Below are positions 18,001-26,300 of a stretch of 64,000 nt of DNA, one piece after another. Position 1 is the first letter of the stretch; the number at the start of each line of letters is the position of its first letter. The stretch spans positions 103,224 through 167,223 of the forward strand of contig JAVBLM010000004.1 of NCBI GenBank assembly GCA_031553535.1. Direction: 5' to 3'. Position numbers and translations under genes: made by a program. Origin of the DNA: JAIROC01 sp031553535 (GTDB lineage: Bacteria; Bacteroidota; Bacteroidia; Bacteroidales; WCHB1-69). Under the pieces are notes generated by a model that made no database searches, was not told the origin of the DNA, and was given only the letters and a program-made list of their open reading frames with translations.

Positions 18001-20873
18001 CCAATCTGGCAAGAGGTTAAATCGGAAGCACCTTTATTCTTAATAGAAACTTTCACCGGAACAGCTATATTCGATGGTAATACGTCTTCCACAGGAGAAT
18101 CAATAGATACCAATGCAACAGAATTCGTATCCCTTTGTATAACACTTTCCAAAGCAAGACGTATAAAAGGAAGTGAAGCAGCTGCATATATATTGCCCGT
18201 ACCGGCACGAAAAACAGCTCTGTTAGAAGATATCGGAAAAACAGGCCATGAAATACTACTACAAGTATTTCCGGAACTATCTTGGATATAGATCATTAAA
18301 TTATCTTCGGCCGGCAAATAAAACGATTTGTCCAAAGTTATTTCGTTCCACGACAATTGCGTAGTCAATGTTCCGTTATAGACCAAAATGGCTCCATCGT
18401 CAATAGGGTCGATATACACCGCATCGGCATTGGTTGTTGCCGGAGTCGAACGCATATAAATTTTGATCTTTGATCTTGTACATGTAACATCAGATGAACG
18501 GTTATATATTGCAATTTTTGCAATCATATTGGGTTGGGAATGATTTATATCTCCCACCAGTTCGGAGTTTATATATAACATCCGGCTCCAACTGGTCGCT
18601 TGATTTACAGGTAAAGGGAAATTAGGATTGGTTGTATTACCATTTGCGGTATCTTGCGGGGCAAAATATGCATAACCTACAATTTCTCCACCTGCCGCTT
18701 CTTTTATATAATACTGCTCCGAAACAGTCAGGATATTATTCCGTATATCAGTCAATGTGATGCTGTAATCAACGGTATTTCCGGCCGGAAGATTGGGAAT
18801 TGTAGCTTTCCACAGATTATCGGCAGCATCAAAAACCATAGGCAATATACTGTTATAAGTAGTCGACCCATTCGATGTTGCTGTTGTATTCAATAACACA
18901 TTTGATATCGGCGTCCCCGAACGTGATTGGATTTGCGCTTTTATGGTATAAGGCCCGGTAAGATATACCGTATCGGCAACGGCATCTACAAAGTGTAAAG
19001 TTATATCCGCCTCTCCGTAAATAATTTTTGTTAACGTATCGTCCCAAGTAAGGATATCGTATTGATTATTGGGCATACTTGTCCAAATTACAAGGGTGTC
19101 ATAATCGTTCAACTTTGGATGATAATACCCGATCGTATCCTGGGCATTAAAATCCCATAGCATGCCCGGATTGGATTTCCATATATAAGATTGAGGAGCA
19201 GTACCATTTAGCGAATAAGAAATAACAGTTGAATCCAACGGCTGCGAACCCATGTTTTTTATTGTTACCACAATAGGAACCTGTAAAGCCGAGGAAACAA
19301 TTGTTACATCTTGCATATCAATAGAATATAATGCAACAGAATTATCCTGGGATGTTATCGCCTGTTTATGTAACTTCAAATTGGGACGTTGATTGGTCAG
19401 TGCCCCACCTACACCAGCATCAGGAAAACCAGTGCTTTGTTCCAGATATATTGTCCGATTAACATTTGTTAGTGTATTGCTCCATGTCCATGAATTACCG
19501 GGAGCAGTACCATGTTCTCCATTCCAATAGATCAACAAGCTCATTCCCGGAGGAAGATAAAACGGTTCATCCAGTGTAATAGAATTCCAACCGGCCACAT
19601 TCGAAAGCATGAAATTGCCTTTCCATACCTGAGTCCCCCCATCTTCAAAAGGATCAATATATGCACCGGGTGTTAATACAGTATCGTTTACTGCCTTCAT
19701 CCAACATGTTTGATTTTTCATCGTAACAGGACTAGAGCCTACCCATTCCAACTCCCATGCCAGCTCAGTTATCAATCCTCCTGCTCCGTTTAATGTATCT
19801 ATTTCCTTAGACATATATAACTGTCGGGACCAACTATAATTCGAGGTTAATGCAGTAGGCGCAGTAAATGTTCTTTGATTTTTACCGGTACCAATTATAA
19901 TATCTTCTGTTGTTCCTTCGATTGTTATAATATATTGTTGTATGATATATTCCGAATGAATATTCAAATAGTTCTCGAAAGCATCTATCCCTGTAATACT
20001 ATAAGAAACTTGTGTTCCTGCTACAAAAGCAGGAATAGTAGCCCTCCATAAAGAATCGCCGGAGACATTGACCATCAAGATAGAATCCGTTACTATATGT
20101 GTCCCATTATTGGTAGCCGTATATTTTAAGTGGGGATTTTTAATGGGAGCAGTGGTTGCTGTTTTTACCTTGGCGTTAATTTCATATGGCCCGACACTAT
20201 AAACGGTATCACGTGGAACAGGATTAATAAAAGCAACAACAGGAGGTGTCAGTTCTTCATCGGATGTTATTATTTCAAAATTATCCAACAACCAGCCATA
20301 CGCTATTTGAGTACCCTGCACGGAACCCCGTTTGAGAACAAACCGGAATTCTACAACATTTCCTATAGCATCGGTACTCAAGTCAAAAATCTCTTCTTTC
20401 CACCAGGATTGAGAAGGGCTAACTAAATTATCATCCGAACGCCACTGGGAATAACTTGCTGCGTTAAATCCTCCGGTCAATGCATAATTGGCAGCACTTC
20501 CCTGATATGTTTCCCATGGAACAGGATTCCATTTGGTCGAATTTGCAACCCTGTATTCTACTCGCAGAATATCTTCTTTCGCCGTCTTGCAAATATGATA
20601 AAATCGCAATTGAATATGATTTATTCCTACAAAATTATACGGTGCTGTCTGCAAAATAACAGAATCCCCCAGCATATTAGGGACCGTCGCTCTATAGGAA
20701 TTTGGAGAACTTACATAATATTGACTGTTTATCTTCCAACTACCCGCTGGAGTTGCCGTCAATTTTATGGAATCCGCTTTGTCAAAGTTTTCAAAAACCA
20801 CTATCTGCCTTTGACCATAAGAAGTGATTGCTAAGAATAAGACTCCTAACGCTAAAATAAAATACTTTTTCAT
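12003..20873 (-). CDS. Giant T9SS-exported surface protein 1 (2956 aa, two beta-helix modules)
   Basis: Signal peptide residues 1-20 (cleavage after SYG). An N-terminal jelly-roll/MAM-like domain (about 25-210, with WWKEEIFDLS and AYGWLLDNFEI) is followed by Ig-like and CARDB-like domains (TIKNMGSQPLDSTVISYSLN) alternating with lectin-like segments. Two right-handed beta-helix modules span about 1030-1465 and 1580-2020, each opened by a region ending NCGI-G/S and rich in VVIRDCKI, IDSNIIQ and GNRII rungs. A second MAM-like domain lies at about 2365-2525 and more CARDB repeats follow. Residues about 2878-2956 are a type A T9SS sorting domain (QNIPNPADNSTMITYNIPE ... GLYVYSMEYKG ... KRMSIKR). 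The protein should cross the outer membrane by T9SS and be surface-anchored or released; an adhesin or matrix role is inference. Its regulator-like neighbour starts 323 bp upstream. Confidence 0.95.
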   Translation of the reverse strand: MKKYFILALGVLFLAITSYGQRQIVVFENFDKADSIKLTATPAGSWKINSQYYVSSPNSYRATVPNMLGDSVILQTAPYNFVGINHIQLRFYHICKTAKEDILRVEYRVANSTKWNPVPWETYQGSAANYALTGGFNAASYSQWRSDDNLVSPSQSWWKEEIFDLSTDAIGNVVEFRFVLKRGSVQGTQIAYGWLLDNFEIITSDEELTPPVVAFINPVPRDTVYSVGPYEINAKVKTATTAPIKNPHLKYTATNNGTHIVTDSILMVNVSGDSLWRATIPAFVAGTQVSYSITGIDAFENYLNIHSEYIIQQYIITIEGTTEDIIIGTGKNQRTFTAPTALTSNYSWSRQLYMSKEIDTLNGAGGLITELAWELEWVGSSPVTMKNQTCWMKAVNDTVLTPGAYIDPFEDGGTQVWKGNFMLSNVAGWNSITLDEPFYLPPGMSLLIYWNGEHGTAPGNSWTWSNTLTNVNRTIYLEQSTGFPDAGVGGALTNQRPNLKLHKQAITSQDNSVALYSIDMQDVTIVSSALQVPIVVTIKNMGSQPLDSTVISYSLNGTAPQSYIWKSNPGMLWDFNAQDTIGYYHPKLNDYDTLVIWTSMPNNQYDILTWDDTLTKIIYGEADITLHFVDAVADTVYLTGPYTIKAQIQSRSGTPISNVLLNTTATSNGSTTYNSILPMVFDAADNLWKATIPNLPAGNTVDYSITLTDIRNNILTVSEQYYIKEAAGGEIVGYAYFAPQDTANGNTTNPNFPLPVNQATSWSRMLYINSELVGDINHSQPNMIAKIAIYNRSSDVTCTRSKIKIYMRSTPATTNADAVYIDPIDDGAILVYNGTLTTQLSWNEITLDKSFYLPAEDNLMIYIQDSSGNTCSSISWPVFPISSNRAVFRAGTGNIYAAASLPFIRLALESVIQRDTNSVALVSIDSPVEDVLPSNIAVPVKVSIKNKGASDLTSCQIGWSVNGVDSPFVQYTRTLLEGFTDTITIGNLIPSVDKPDTIKIWVSMPNGKIDSVTYDDTLGKTIFGCQNIMSGDYRVGPSPSAVMSSIERPLARIKNCGISGKVTLWLEDYIFPESVDLSQIANSMTASDTLEIVSLSGNHANVIIRPVVGNGISLANNTNIIIRGITIDATQANTHGVQFMDACTNVVIRDCKIMAQATSTQMHGIHKASGATGILNNIYILNDTIEGGYTGISLNGANGNTSAYGTKIIIDSNIIQNHYYYGINIQYTDFTISYNEIKNKISGGNTSWTGINVSYCNGSIIGNRIIQREAATPGGIAVQNYNYYLASDDPVKKLIANNEIIIKATATQNGIYLNTNSYASVLNNSVYVQGPAGAARGIYLLTAVNATVKNNNIVMGSSTAYPICISSASNVDKYDIDYNNMCGTYVGNVGGNAAGNKTTIEQWQYTVGSDKHSVKKVPIFEDTNSSLKLKNYDPKLLCNVLPLVKEDINKDTRIGKTTMGCYGNYPLQENGLLAEIVGLQDEVTANQPDSIRVTLLNTGIDTIKSVNLSWTINGVPQNAGGTNFTVSLATGELDTITVSELLYSKDTITVTVWINHVNESGVKDGSPADDTISVSTYLCRGNINGPIPVGKTRELTSIDAAFNRLVTCGINGDVTFVLDSGLYEENWDFSDLGNIMGGYTLTITSAADSVEDVTLRPSSGMGIRLSNTRNLILKGITIDALTAGAHGIQFLSACNNIVIRDCKIKAINTTATVGTASAIYKATSTGLLDSIFIIHNIIEGGAAGVYLSGGTASSASSVYGSNIVVDSNIIQSQNAYGIYLHTVTFTSAYNRIYSRESVATAADWSGIYLYYCNGSVVSNRIIQKGLAKPYGIRVNQYFNWFLTQSPGLIANNEIILNTDAQYYGMYFSYANANVLNNSIYISGTSTAATAARGIHLNYSANCKFIIKNNNIVMKAYDAWPIYVGSVTNITTLYQFDYNNMYAPQYVANAGGNITNISSWQNLVKTDTHSVSVLPEFIDVTSNLKIKTYNDSLSCPLYPGITTDIDGKVRPSLTTIGASQIEFGQDMMLMEVANWKGDLIEKQVVDVSVEALNLGTTPITKATLGWSVNGDIKPSVTWTPSQALTPFEQRNIAIGQFPVMAGTDKYNLTVWIETINNEADTVHANDTVRASANVQPLAEFKTPLVPDTITDLSFDVHTLIRSFTGAPAKAPELNLVIINEGLVLYDTVAMVPDNSDMWVAHVWQAYSNSQIIYSLTVSDTIGNTVTLTDSVFLKYVDGSGVIYDYENNLSLLSITAPVNVMGDICTPDYSPVMVSMKNFGKRDYNYSIDPVTINLEIDGALLFDTMIVVDNGILKSGLIDTIELSEMLPVYPQGQYNITVWISSSLDTVHLDDTLRFAYISERISLPIDEDFSSAESMALVFTTTGTTPDVWTIVAQGTGTDTVVKPVYGTGMISFGGAKGAMSNLSTRQLRLQGTRLPVLEFWYFHDTIEADDYTDVRIVLDENGNYIPLKSLTKHDTAYGWKHYAIPLEDYIYGTCISILFESMTKSEQNTGVQYIDRIRITSQQDLELSDLTLAGLSVCNLSSNALKVKRTTTTNQIIDFSKYSTSIQIDITGTVNYSFNYPLTDVILGDTFDVITIKSNINFIPGTYNVKAYLTSPVDAYHTNDTAKTTIVINPSLSLVVTHNTGGTNNCASANTTIQQQVIVKNTGNMDLPGIKLDMDVSSASYAFSETTSIPQTLSPGDSVIYNFDAYTVPWDANYYVGVVASLGCDSMLVHAASGVTECVNIKDLYLESIDNPLPGEIDKVGDPVNVAVTLKNRYDLSVFPNVRISVLVEDSKEQRRAFFTETGPTVGISSTADYTFRNAYTVPNDTVYYLTVYIDSYDDYTSDDTIRIKRITDYINTIEGIQGVNISMDQNIPNPADNSTMITYNIPESGEVTFRIHSVTGQLLYNKVVQSESGTNSIEINTSGLSAGLYVYSMEYKGQRITKRMSIKR

Positions 20874-20969
20874 GTTTTTGATTTTTTATTAAATTTAGAT
20901 AAATATATACAATTTGTTTCGTCTTTTGTTCAATATTTTATAAGGAAAATCTTAATCGCCCTACTACAA

Positions 20970-20997
20970 TTCAATTGCAAGTAAAATTACAATTGAA
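20970..20997. repeat. Inverted repeat in the giant 1 leader
   Basis: Arms TTCAATTG and CAATTGAA with a 12-bp spacer, inside the roughly 185-nt untranslated leader between the -7 box (21065) and the start codon. Could be an RNA hairpin or a protein site; AT-rich so chance cannot be excluded. Confidence 0.35.
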
Positions 20998-21064
20998 TAA
21001 TAGATTGTATTGTAATATTGTAAACTTTAAGATATCCCATTTTGATCTTTCTCTTATTACAAAG

Positions 21065-21140
21065 CAAAAATAATATAAACCGAAAAAAAACAAATAAAAT
21101 AATCGGGATATAAGGGGACAAAAATGAAATAAAAGGGGAC
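21065..21140 (-). promoter_or_regulatory. Giant 1 promoter with phased GGGAC repeats
   Basis: On the minus strand the -7 box TATTTTTG is 21065-21072 and no TTG -33 element precedes it. Upstream (higher coordinates, + strand reading) are GGGA at 21105 and GGGGAC at 21114-21119 and 21135-21140, the last two 21 bp apart. The proximal element is 32 bp from the -7 box. Giant 4 has the same layout, which suggests an activator operator. Confidence 0.55.
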
Positions 21141-21196
21141 TTTTAATTAAATGAAATTTAATTTTACGGAATTAACAAAAGAAAACACGAGAACAA

Positions 21197-22912
21197 CTAT
21201 ACAATAGAAAGCAAATAGGGGTATAAATCGGCTGTTTCCACTCCTATTTTATTCGCCAGACGTTGGCGCTTCTTTTTGCATGAATCAAGCGACATATTCA
21301 ATAAAGAGGCTATTTCCTTTGTGCTGAAATTAAGAAACATATAAGAAAGATAACGTATATCCCCAATGGTCAGCTCAGGGTGTTTTTCTTTTAAAGAGGA
21401 TAAAAAAGAAGGGGAAACCTGCTCGAAATACGCAAGGAAATTATCCCACTGTTCCGTTTTCTTCAATTGTGTTTTCAATTGTTGAATAACCAGTTGCAAC
21501 TGAGAGTCTTCAGACCGTGCAGGGATTTTTGATAAGCTCTGAATAATTTCTTCTATCAATTCATTCCTATTGGATTGTATCAAAACTTTAGCTGCCAGTT
21601 GTCTATTTTCATTTGTCAGCCGTTCCTGTTCCAACAAGGCCAATGTTTCCTGTTCTACTAACTTTTGTTGTAATAACAGTTTCTCATTGCGTTCGCTATT
21701 GAGTTTTTCCTGTTCAAACAATGCAAGCGCCTCCTGTTCCTTTAGTTGTTGTTCCAGCAGCAGCTTTCCATTTTTTTCTTTTTCCAGTTCAAGCACTTTC
21801 TGTTGTTTATTCTTTATATACCTGAAACGGAATATCCAAAAGAATATCAACAGAAAGACAAGAATACTCATTGAAATTACAAGAAAAAGAGTACGGTCCT
21901 CTTTTTGCTTCGCTTTACTTTCCGCCAATTCTTTTTCAGAGGTCAATAATTCTACCCTGATTAAATTATTCAACATTTGAGCCTGTTTATCAAGCATTAC
22001 CAAAGAATCTTTTACGTAAATAACGGAATCCTTATATTGCACGGCTAACAAGGGCGCACTATTTTCCATATAAAGATCCGCCAGTTGCATATAGATCTGT
22101 GCACTTTTTGCTAAACTCGAATTCTGTTCCAAAGACTTTTGCGCATATTGAATGGCTTTACCAATTTCATGTTTTTTTTGATATACTTTCGACAGTAATA
22201 ACAAATAATCTGCCTTATGATTATTGTATTTATCAGGAATTTCGGGTATTGTCTTCAACAATAAGCTTTCTACTTCGTTATAATGACCCCTTAAAAATAA
22301 ATTGTTTGCATGATAATATTCTACATTGACCAGAACACCCGTATCCTTTTCAAAAACGGCCAGGATAGGTATTGCAACATCTAAATATTTCTTTGCCAGA
22401 TCCAAATCCCCCATTTCATTGGCAAATAAGCCTAAATTTCCGGCACATAGCCCTATCATGGAACTGTCTTTTTCCCCTATGGCTAATGCATAGGCTTTTT
22501 CCATATACTTTTTTGCCTTTTCTATTTGATTATCTTCATGGTATAGCGACCCTATATTGTTTAAGAATATCATCTCCAACTCTTTGTCTCCCTTTTTTAG
22601 AGCCAGGCTATATCCTTCCAAAAGGCATTCTATCGTTTTTGTATAATCTAAAATACCGTTATATACAATTGCCATATTGTTTAACGCCTTCATCTGCAGA
22701 TCGATTTGACCGTTGTTCTGTGCAAATGTTTTAACTTCAGATAAATATTCTAACGACTTCGTATAGTTTTTCGCAAGGTATTCCTTCTTTGATAATTCCA
22801 AAAGCTGACTATAATATTCCACTGAGTTTCCATAACATATATGATTAATATATATTAGAAATATAATTAGAATGATCCTGAAAAAATTAAAAAGCTTGTT
22901 CTTACTTTTCAT
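21197..22912 (-). CDS. Membrane-spanning TPR / coiled-coil / LuxR-like HTH regulator 1
   Basis: 571 residues from the ATG at 22912, chosen because it starts a signal/anchor sequence (NKLFNFFRIILIIFLIYINH) and a -7 box lies at 22962; the frame is open 44 codons further but that part is not protein-like. Residues about 35-300 are TPR repeats (YTKSLEYLSEVKTFAQNNG, ALNNMAIVYNG...), predicted periplasmic. One membrane helix lies at about 341-363 (LFLVISMSILVFLLIFFWIF), then a coiled coil at about 370-445 with two copies of a KLLLxQQLxEQExLALxEQE unit, then a helix-turn-helix near 515-560 (LTIGDIRYLS, STKEIASLLNMSLDSCKKKR, QRLANKIGV). I infer a one-component sensor that binds DNA while anchored in the inner membrane and controls giant 1 next door. 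Ligand unknown. Confidence 0.85.
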   Translation of the reverse strand: MKSKNKLFNFFRIILIIFLIYINHICYGNSVEYYSQLLELSKKEYLAKNYTKSLEYLSEVKTFAQNNGQIDLQMKALNNMAIVYNGILDYTKTIECLLEGYSLALKKGDKELEMIFLNNIGSLYHEDNQIEKAKKYMEKAYALAIGEKDSSMIGLCAGNLGLFANEMGDLDLAKKYLDVAIPILAVFEKDTGVLVNVEYYHANNLFLRGHYNEVESLLLKTIPEIPDKYNNHKADYLLLLSKVYQKKHEIGKAIQYAQKSLEQNSSLAKSAQIYMQLADLYMENSAPLLAVQYKDSVIYVKDSLVMLDKQAQMLNNLIRVELLTSEKELAESKAKQKEDRTLFLVISMSILVFLLIFFWIFRFRYIKNKQQKVLELEKEKNGKLLLEQQLKEQEALALFEQEKLNSERNEKLLLQQKLVEQETLALLEQERLTNENRQLAAKVLIQSNRNELIEEIIQSLSKIPARSEDSQLQLVIQQLKTQLKKTEQWDNFLAYFEQVSPSFLSSLKEKHPELTIGDIRYLSYMFLNFSTKEIASLLNMSLDSCKKKRQRLANKIGVETADLYPYLLSIV

Positions 22913-22961
22913 CAAATAGAATGAAATCTTAATCCTAAATAAGCATGATAAATTATCCATA

Positions 22962-22969
22962 CAAAAATA
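22962..22969 (-). promoter_or_regulatory. -7 box of regulator 1
   Basis: TATTTTTG on the minus strand, 49 bp before the chosen ATG at 22912. No clear -33 TTG. Supports that start over the longer open frame. Confidence 0.4.
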
Positions 22970-23150
22970 AACATTTTTACATTGGCATCGTCCGGTTTTT
23001 GCATGTTTTAATTCTAATTTCTTTTTACGTTGTTGACTTTTCATCTCTTGAGAAAGAGAGGATGAACCGGTATTTACCTAATGTCATTACCTTATCCGAA
23101 CCATCATCCCAAATGGAATCGAGGGATCCTTTGTTTATCGCTTTTATGCA

Positions 23151-23193
23151 GGGGATGCTGAAACAAGTCCAGCATGACGGTAACAGGTTTGTT
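23151..23193 (-). repeat. 43-bp dispersed repeat, copy 2
   Basis: Inverse complement of 4881-4923 with two mismatches. It lies in the 320-bp gap between regulator 1 and the giant 2 terminator, together with a degenerate MITE-end-like stretch at 23292-23311 (CAACTTTTGACAGCTTCATT). Confidence 0.7.
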
Positions 23194-23313
23194 CAGAGCG
23201 AGAAACAAAATCCGAAGGGTTCGGCGTATCCAACCAACCGAGTTTACGAGCTCAACGGAGCCAATCCCTAACAAAAGAGCGATCTTTGCGTCAACTTTTG
23301 ACAGCTTCATTAA

Positions 23314-23342
23314 TAAAAAAAGCCGCCCCGGGAGAGGCAGCC
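23314..23342 (-). terminator. Rho-independent terminator of giant gene 2
   Basis: Minus strand GGCTGCCTC, loop TCCC, GGGGCGGCT then seven T; the stem uses some G-U pairs, a diverged form of the GGCTGCC hairpin behind the other giants. It begins 22 bp after the stop. Confidence 0.85.
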
Positions 23343-23364
23343 ATAATGAAAAAGATTTTCCTTA

Positions 23365-26300
23365 TCATTTTATACTCATACGCTTTACTATACGCTGGCC
23401 CTTATATTCCATCGAATACATATAGATACCGGATGATAATTCCAATGTATTTATTTCGATACGTTGATTCCCTGATTCCGAATCAATTACTTTATTGTAC
23501 AGTATTTGACCGTTCATACTATGGATCCGGAAAATAACCTTACCGGATTGAGGAATACTATACCTTATTATAGTACTATTATCTGTCGGATTCGGAATAT
23601 TCTGTTCCATTGTAAATATATTACCCTTTCCTATTGCGAATCCGGTCTCTTCCGTACTGCGTTCTATCGAGATGGTATCATTTTCGGGATAATTATCTAC
23701 CTTACTTATAAATACCCTTATGTAATACACTCTCTTGTCAGGAACAGTATATTTTTGGGAAAACTTAAACAGCATATTATTATCCAAGGCATTAATTACA
23801 GGAATAATATCTACATGGCTAGACAGTACCTGCCCATGTTCATCCTCGATCAAAGCAGTAATATCCACATGCTGATAATTTGTCATATCGCTTGTATTCA
23901 TTAAGGATACTTCTATCTCCTTGGTTGAACCAACCTGATCGATTCCTCCATCGAGAGAATCCGGACTTAGGATATGCGTTATAGCAAGGTCATCCATATC
24001 TACACACTCATCAACAGAAGTACCATCGTTGACCAGAGTAGAATCACAGTCCATATATCCCATTATCTGTACCTGATACTGCGCATCGGCAGGAACGGTA
24101 TAAGCGTCAAAAAGGATATCGGTAGAATCCCCCGGATTCAAATCCCCTGCTGATTTGGTAAGAGCTTGTTGGGAAGAAGCCATTACATTTAATATTACCT
24201 CGATTCCGGGAATCGCCAGATTGCCTGTATTTTTTACCGTCACTTTTTGTTGCACAGGAGTTCCTTTTGACAGGCAATCCGTTCCTCCCGATACAGCTTG
24301 TGCCGTTACGGATATCTCAGGATTGATATCCAATGGAAGGCTTGCCGTATCATTCGAGTTATTACCATCAATGGAAGTAGTTAAATATGCTTTAAGTGTA
24401 TGCACCCCTTTCGTAAAGTTAATACCGGATGCTACCAAAACCGTATCGCGCTCTTTTCCCGGTATGGTTTTTCGTAAAGGCTCAGAAAAGGGCGAATAAC
24501 CCGGAATTTCCAGTGCCAGGTTTGTCGGGTATTGTGAAAAATCAATCGTGTGATTGGTTGCTGTCGCTACAATAACATACACATCTTTATTTTGCATATC
24601 GCACGTTTTTATTTCCGGTGTTATGATAAAATCCAATACTGCCAGATCCTGATGGGAAGTGATAAATATGCGGTCGATATATTGTTCGGATAGCGCTCCC
24701 GATTTATCATCGTTGGTGGCTGCAAATTCTATCAATACGCATTGGGCGGTTGTATAGGAACTCAAATCCACTATATATTGTGCCCAGCCGTATGTATTGC
24801 CTGTTTTAGGAACAGATAATACCGTTGTGGATAGATTATCGGCAATAATCTTAACATCCATATACGATTCATCTTCCGTTATGGCTGTAACCGCCGTATC
24901 GTGGAAATACCAGAACTCCAACTTGGGATTGACCGCCCCAATCATATCCATTTGACGGGTGGTCAACACGGACATTGATCCGACTGTTCCCGAAAAACGG
25001 AGCATTCCCGTACCGAACTGCGGTTTTACAGGATAGACATTGATATCGGGTTGATAAGGCTCCCAGGTATTTGCTCCCGCAAGGGGTTTGGATATAAACT
25101 CGTAAGGTAAATTGGCGGTGCTAAAATTCTCATCTACAGGCAAGCCTATTTTCCCGGACAAAAAAGTGTAATGAATGGTATCATCATAAGCAATGTAATC
25201 TATCGGACTGCTGACCCAGGCTTTGATATCATACGATCCTGCATACATTATAGGCAAAGCCGGTGTAATCTCGAACGTACCTGTTCCTGCGGATAATAAA
25301 GTCCCGCCGGCTATTCTCCGTATATAAACCGTATCCTCTCCGAGCGGATTAATAACCCTTGCCCCTACTTCTATAGGGTTTGCAGCAAAGTTGTAATCAT
25401 TTTCCCCCGTATTCGTTACCGTAATTTTCAAAGGAACATAATCGGGTTCACACAAATCCTCCGGATCATTCACCGGTGAGGCTACATTCATAACGGTTAA
25501 TGCATTATCAGGATAGAGCGGACTGCTGTAACAGGCAACATGAATAATAAAGCCCATATAACTGCTACTGGCTGTATTGACATTGGCATCGGAATAAAAC
25601 CGAATCGTAACAGGCCCTGTTATGGAAGTTAAGGCAGGAATGGTTCCTGTTCCGTCAAATCTCCCAAGCATGATTCCAGCGGTTCCTACCCCGTCGTATA
25701 TTTCTATATAATCACGAAGCTGTTCTGTTTGATAACTGCCCGAAACCTGGATTTTAGCGCCCGGTATTGCAGGATAGATAACCGAATACCCATCGCAGTA
25801 GTTCGAATACCCTCCGTTGTTTCCGAAGGCTTGCCCCAAATTGGGATAAACAGTGCCGCATTTATAATAACTGTTACTGCCTGTCTGTGGTAAACGCATA
25901 TCCTGGCTGCCGACCCTGTCACCGAATTTAATATAGGTGGAATCGGTTATGGTATCGGTAACCGTTCCGTCGGAAACGCTTACCGAATACACCACCTTAC
26001 TGTTGTAATATTGTGAAGGAACGGTTGCCGTCCATACTGCCCCGTTTTGTGTAAAACCAATACTGTCGTATAATGGGTAGTGTCCATTTACCGTTGTATG
26101 GATAAACAGTTTAGGCGTAGAAACAGGAGCGCCCGTACCATCATTTACTTTTATATTTACATCAAACGACAGTTGATAAACCGTATCCGCTACAAAGGGG
26201 GCAACAAATTCTACCAAAGGAACCCTGTTAAGGATCATCCTGAGCGTATCATTATGGATGTTGCCATCTTTTTTGCCGTTAACCTGATCGATCCAAACCA

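Noticed and set aside
21570..21980. 136-codon Ser/Cys-rich frame on the + strand
   Set aside because: Antisense shadow of the coiled-coil region of regulator 1; similar shadows lie opposite regulators 2 and 3.
22913..23044. 44-residue N-terminal extension of regulator 1
   Set aside because: It would bury the signal sequence and passes through the -7 box at 22962; the ATG at 22912 starts the signal peptide as in the two paralogues.
22945..23271. 108-codon frame on the + strand
   Set aside because: It contains the peptide LKQVQHDG, which is the translation of the dispersed 43-bp repeat, and no protein-like features.
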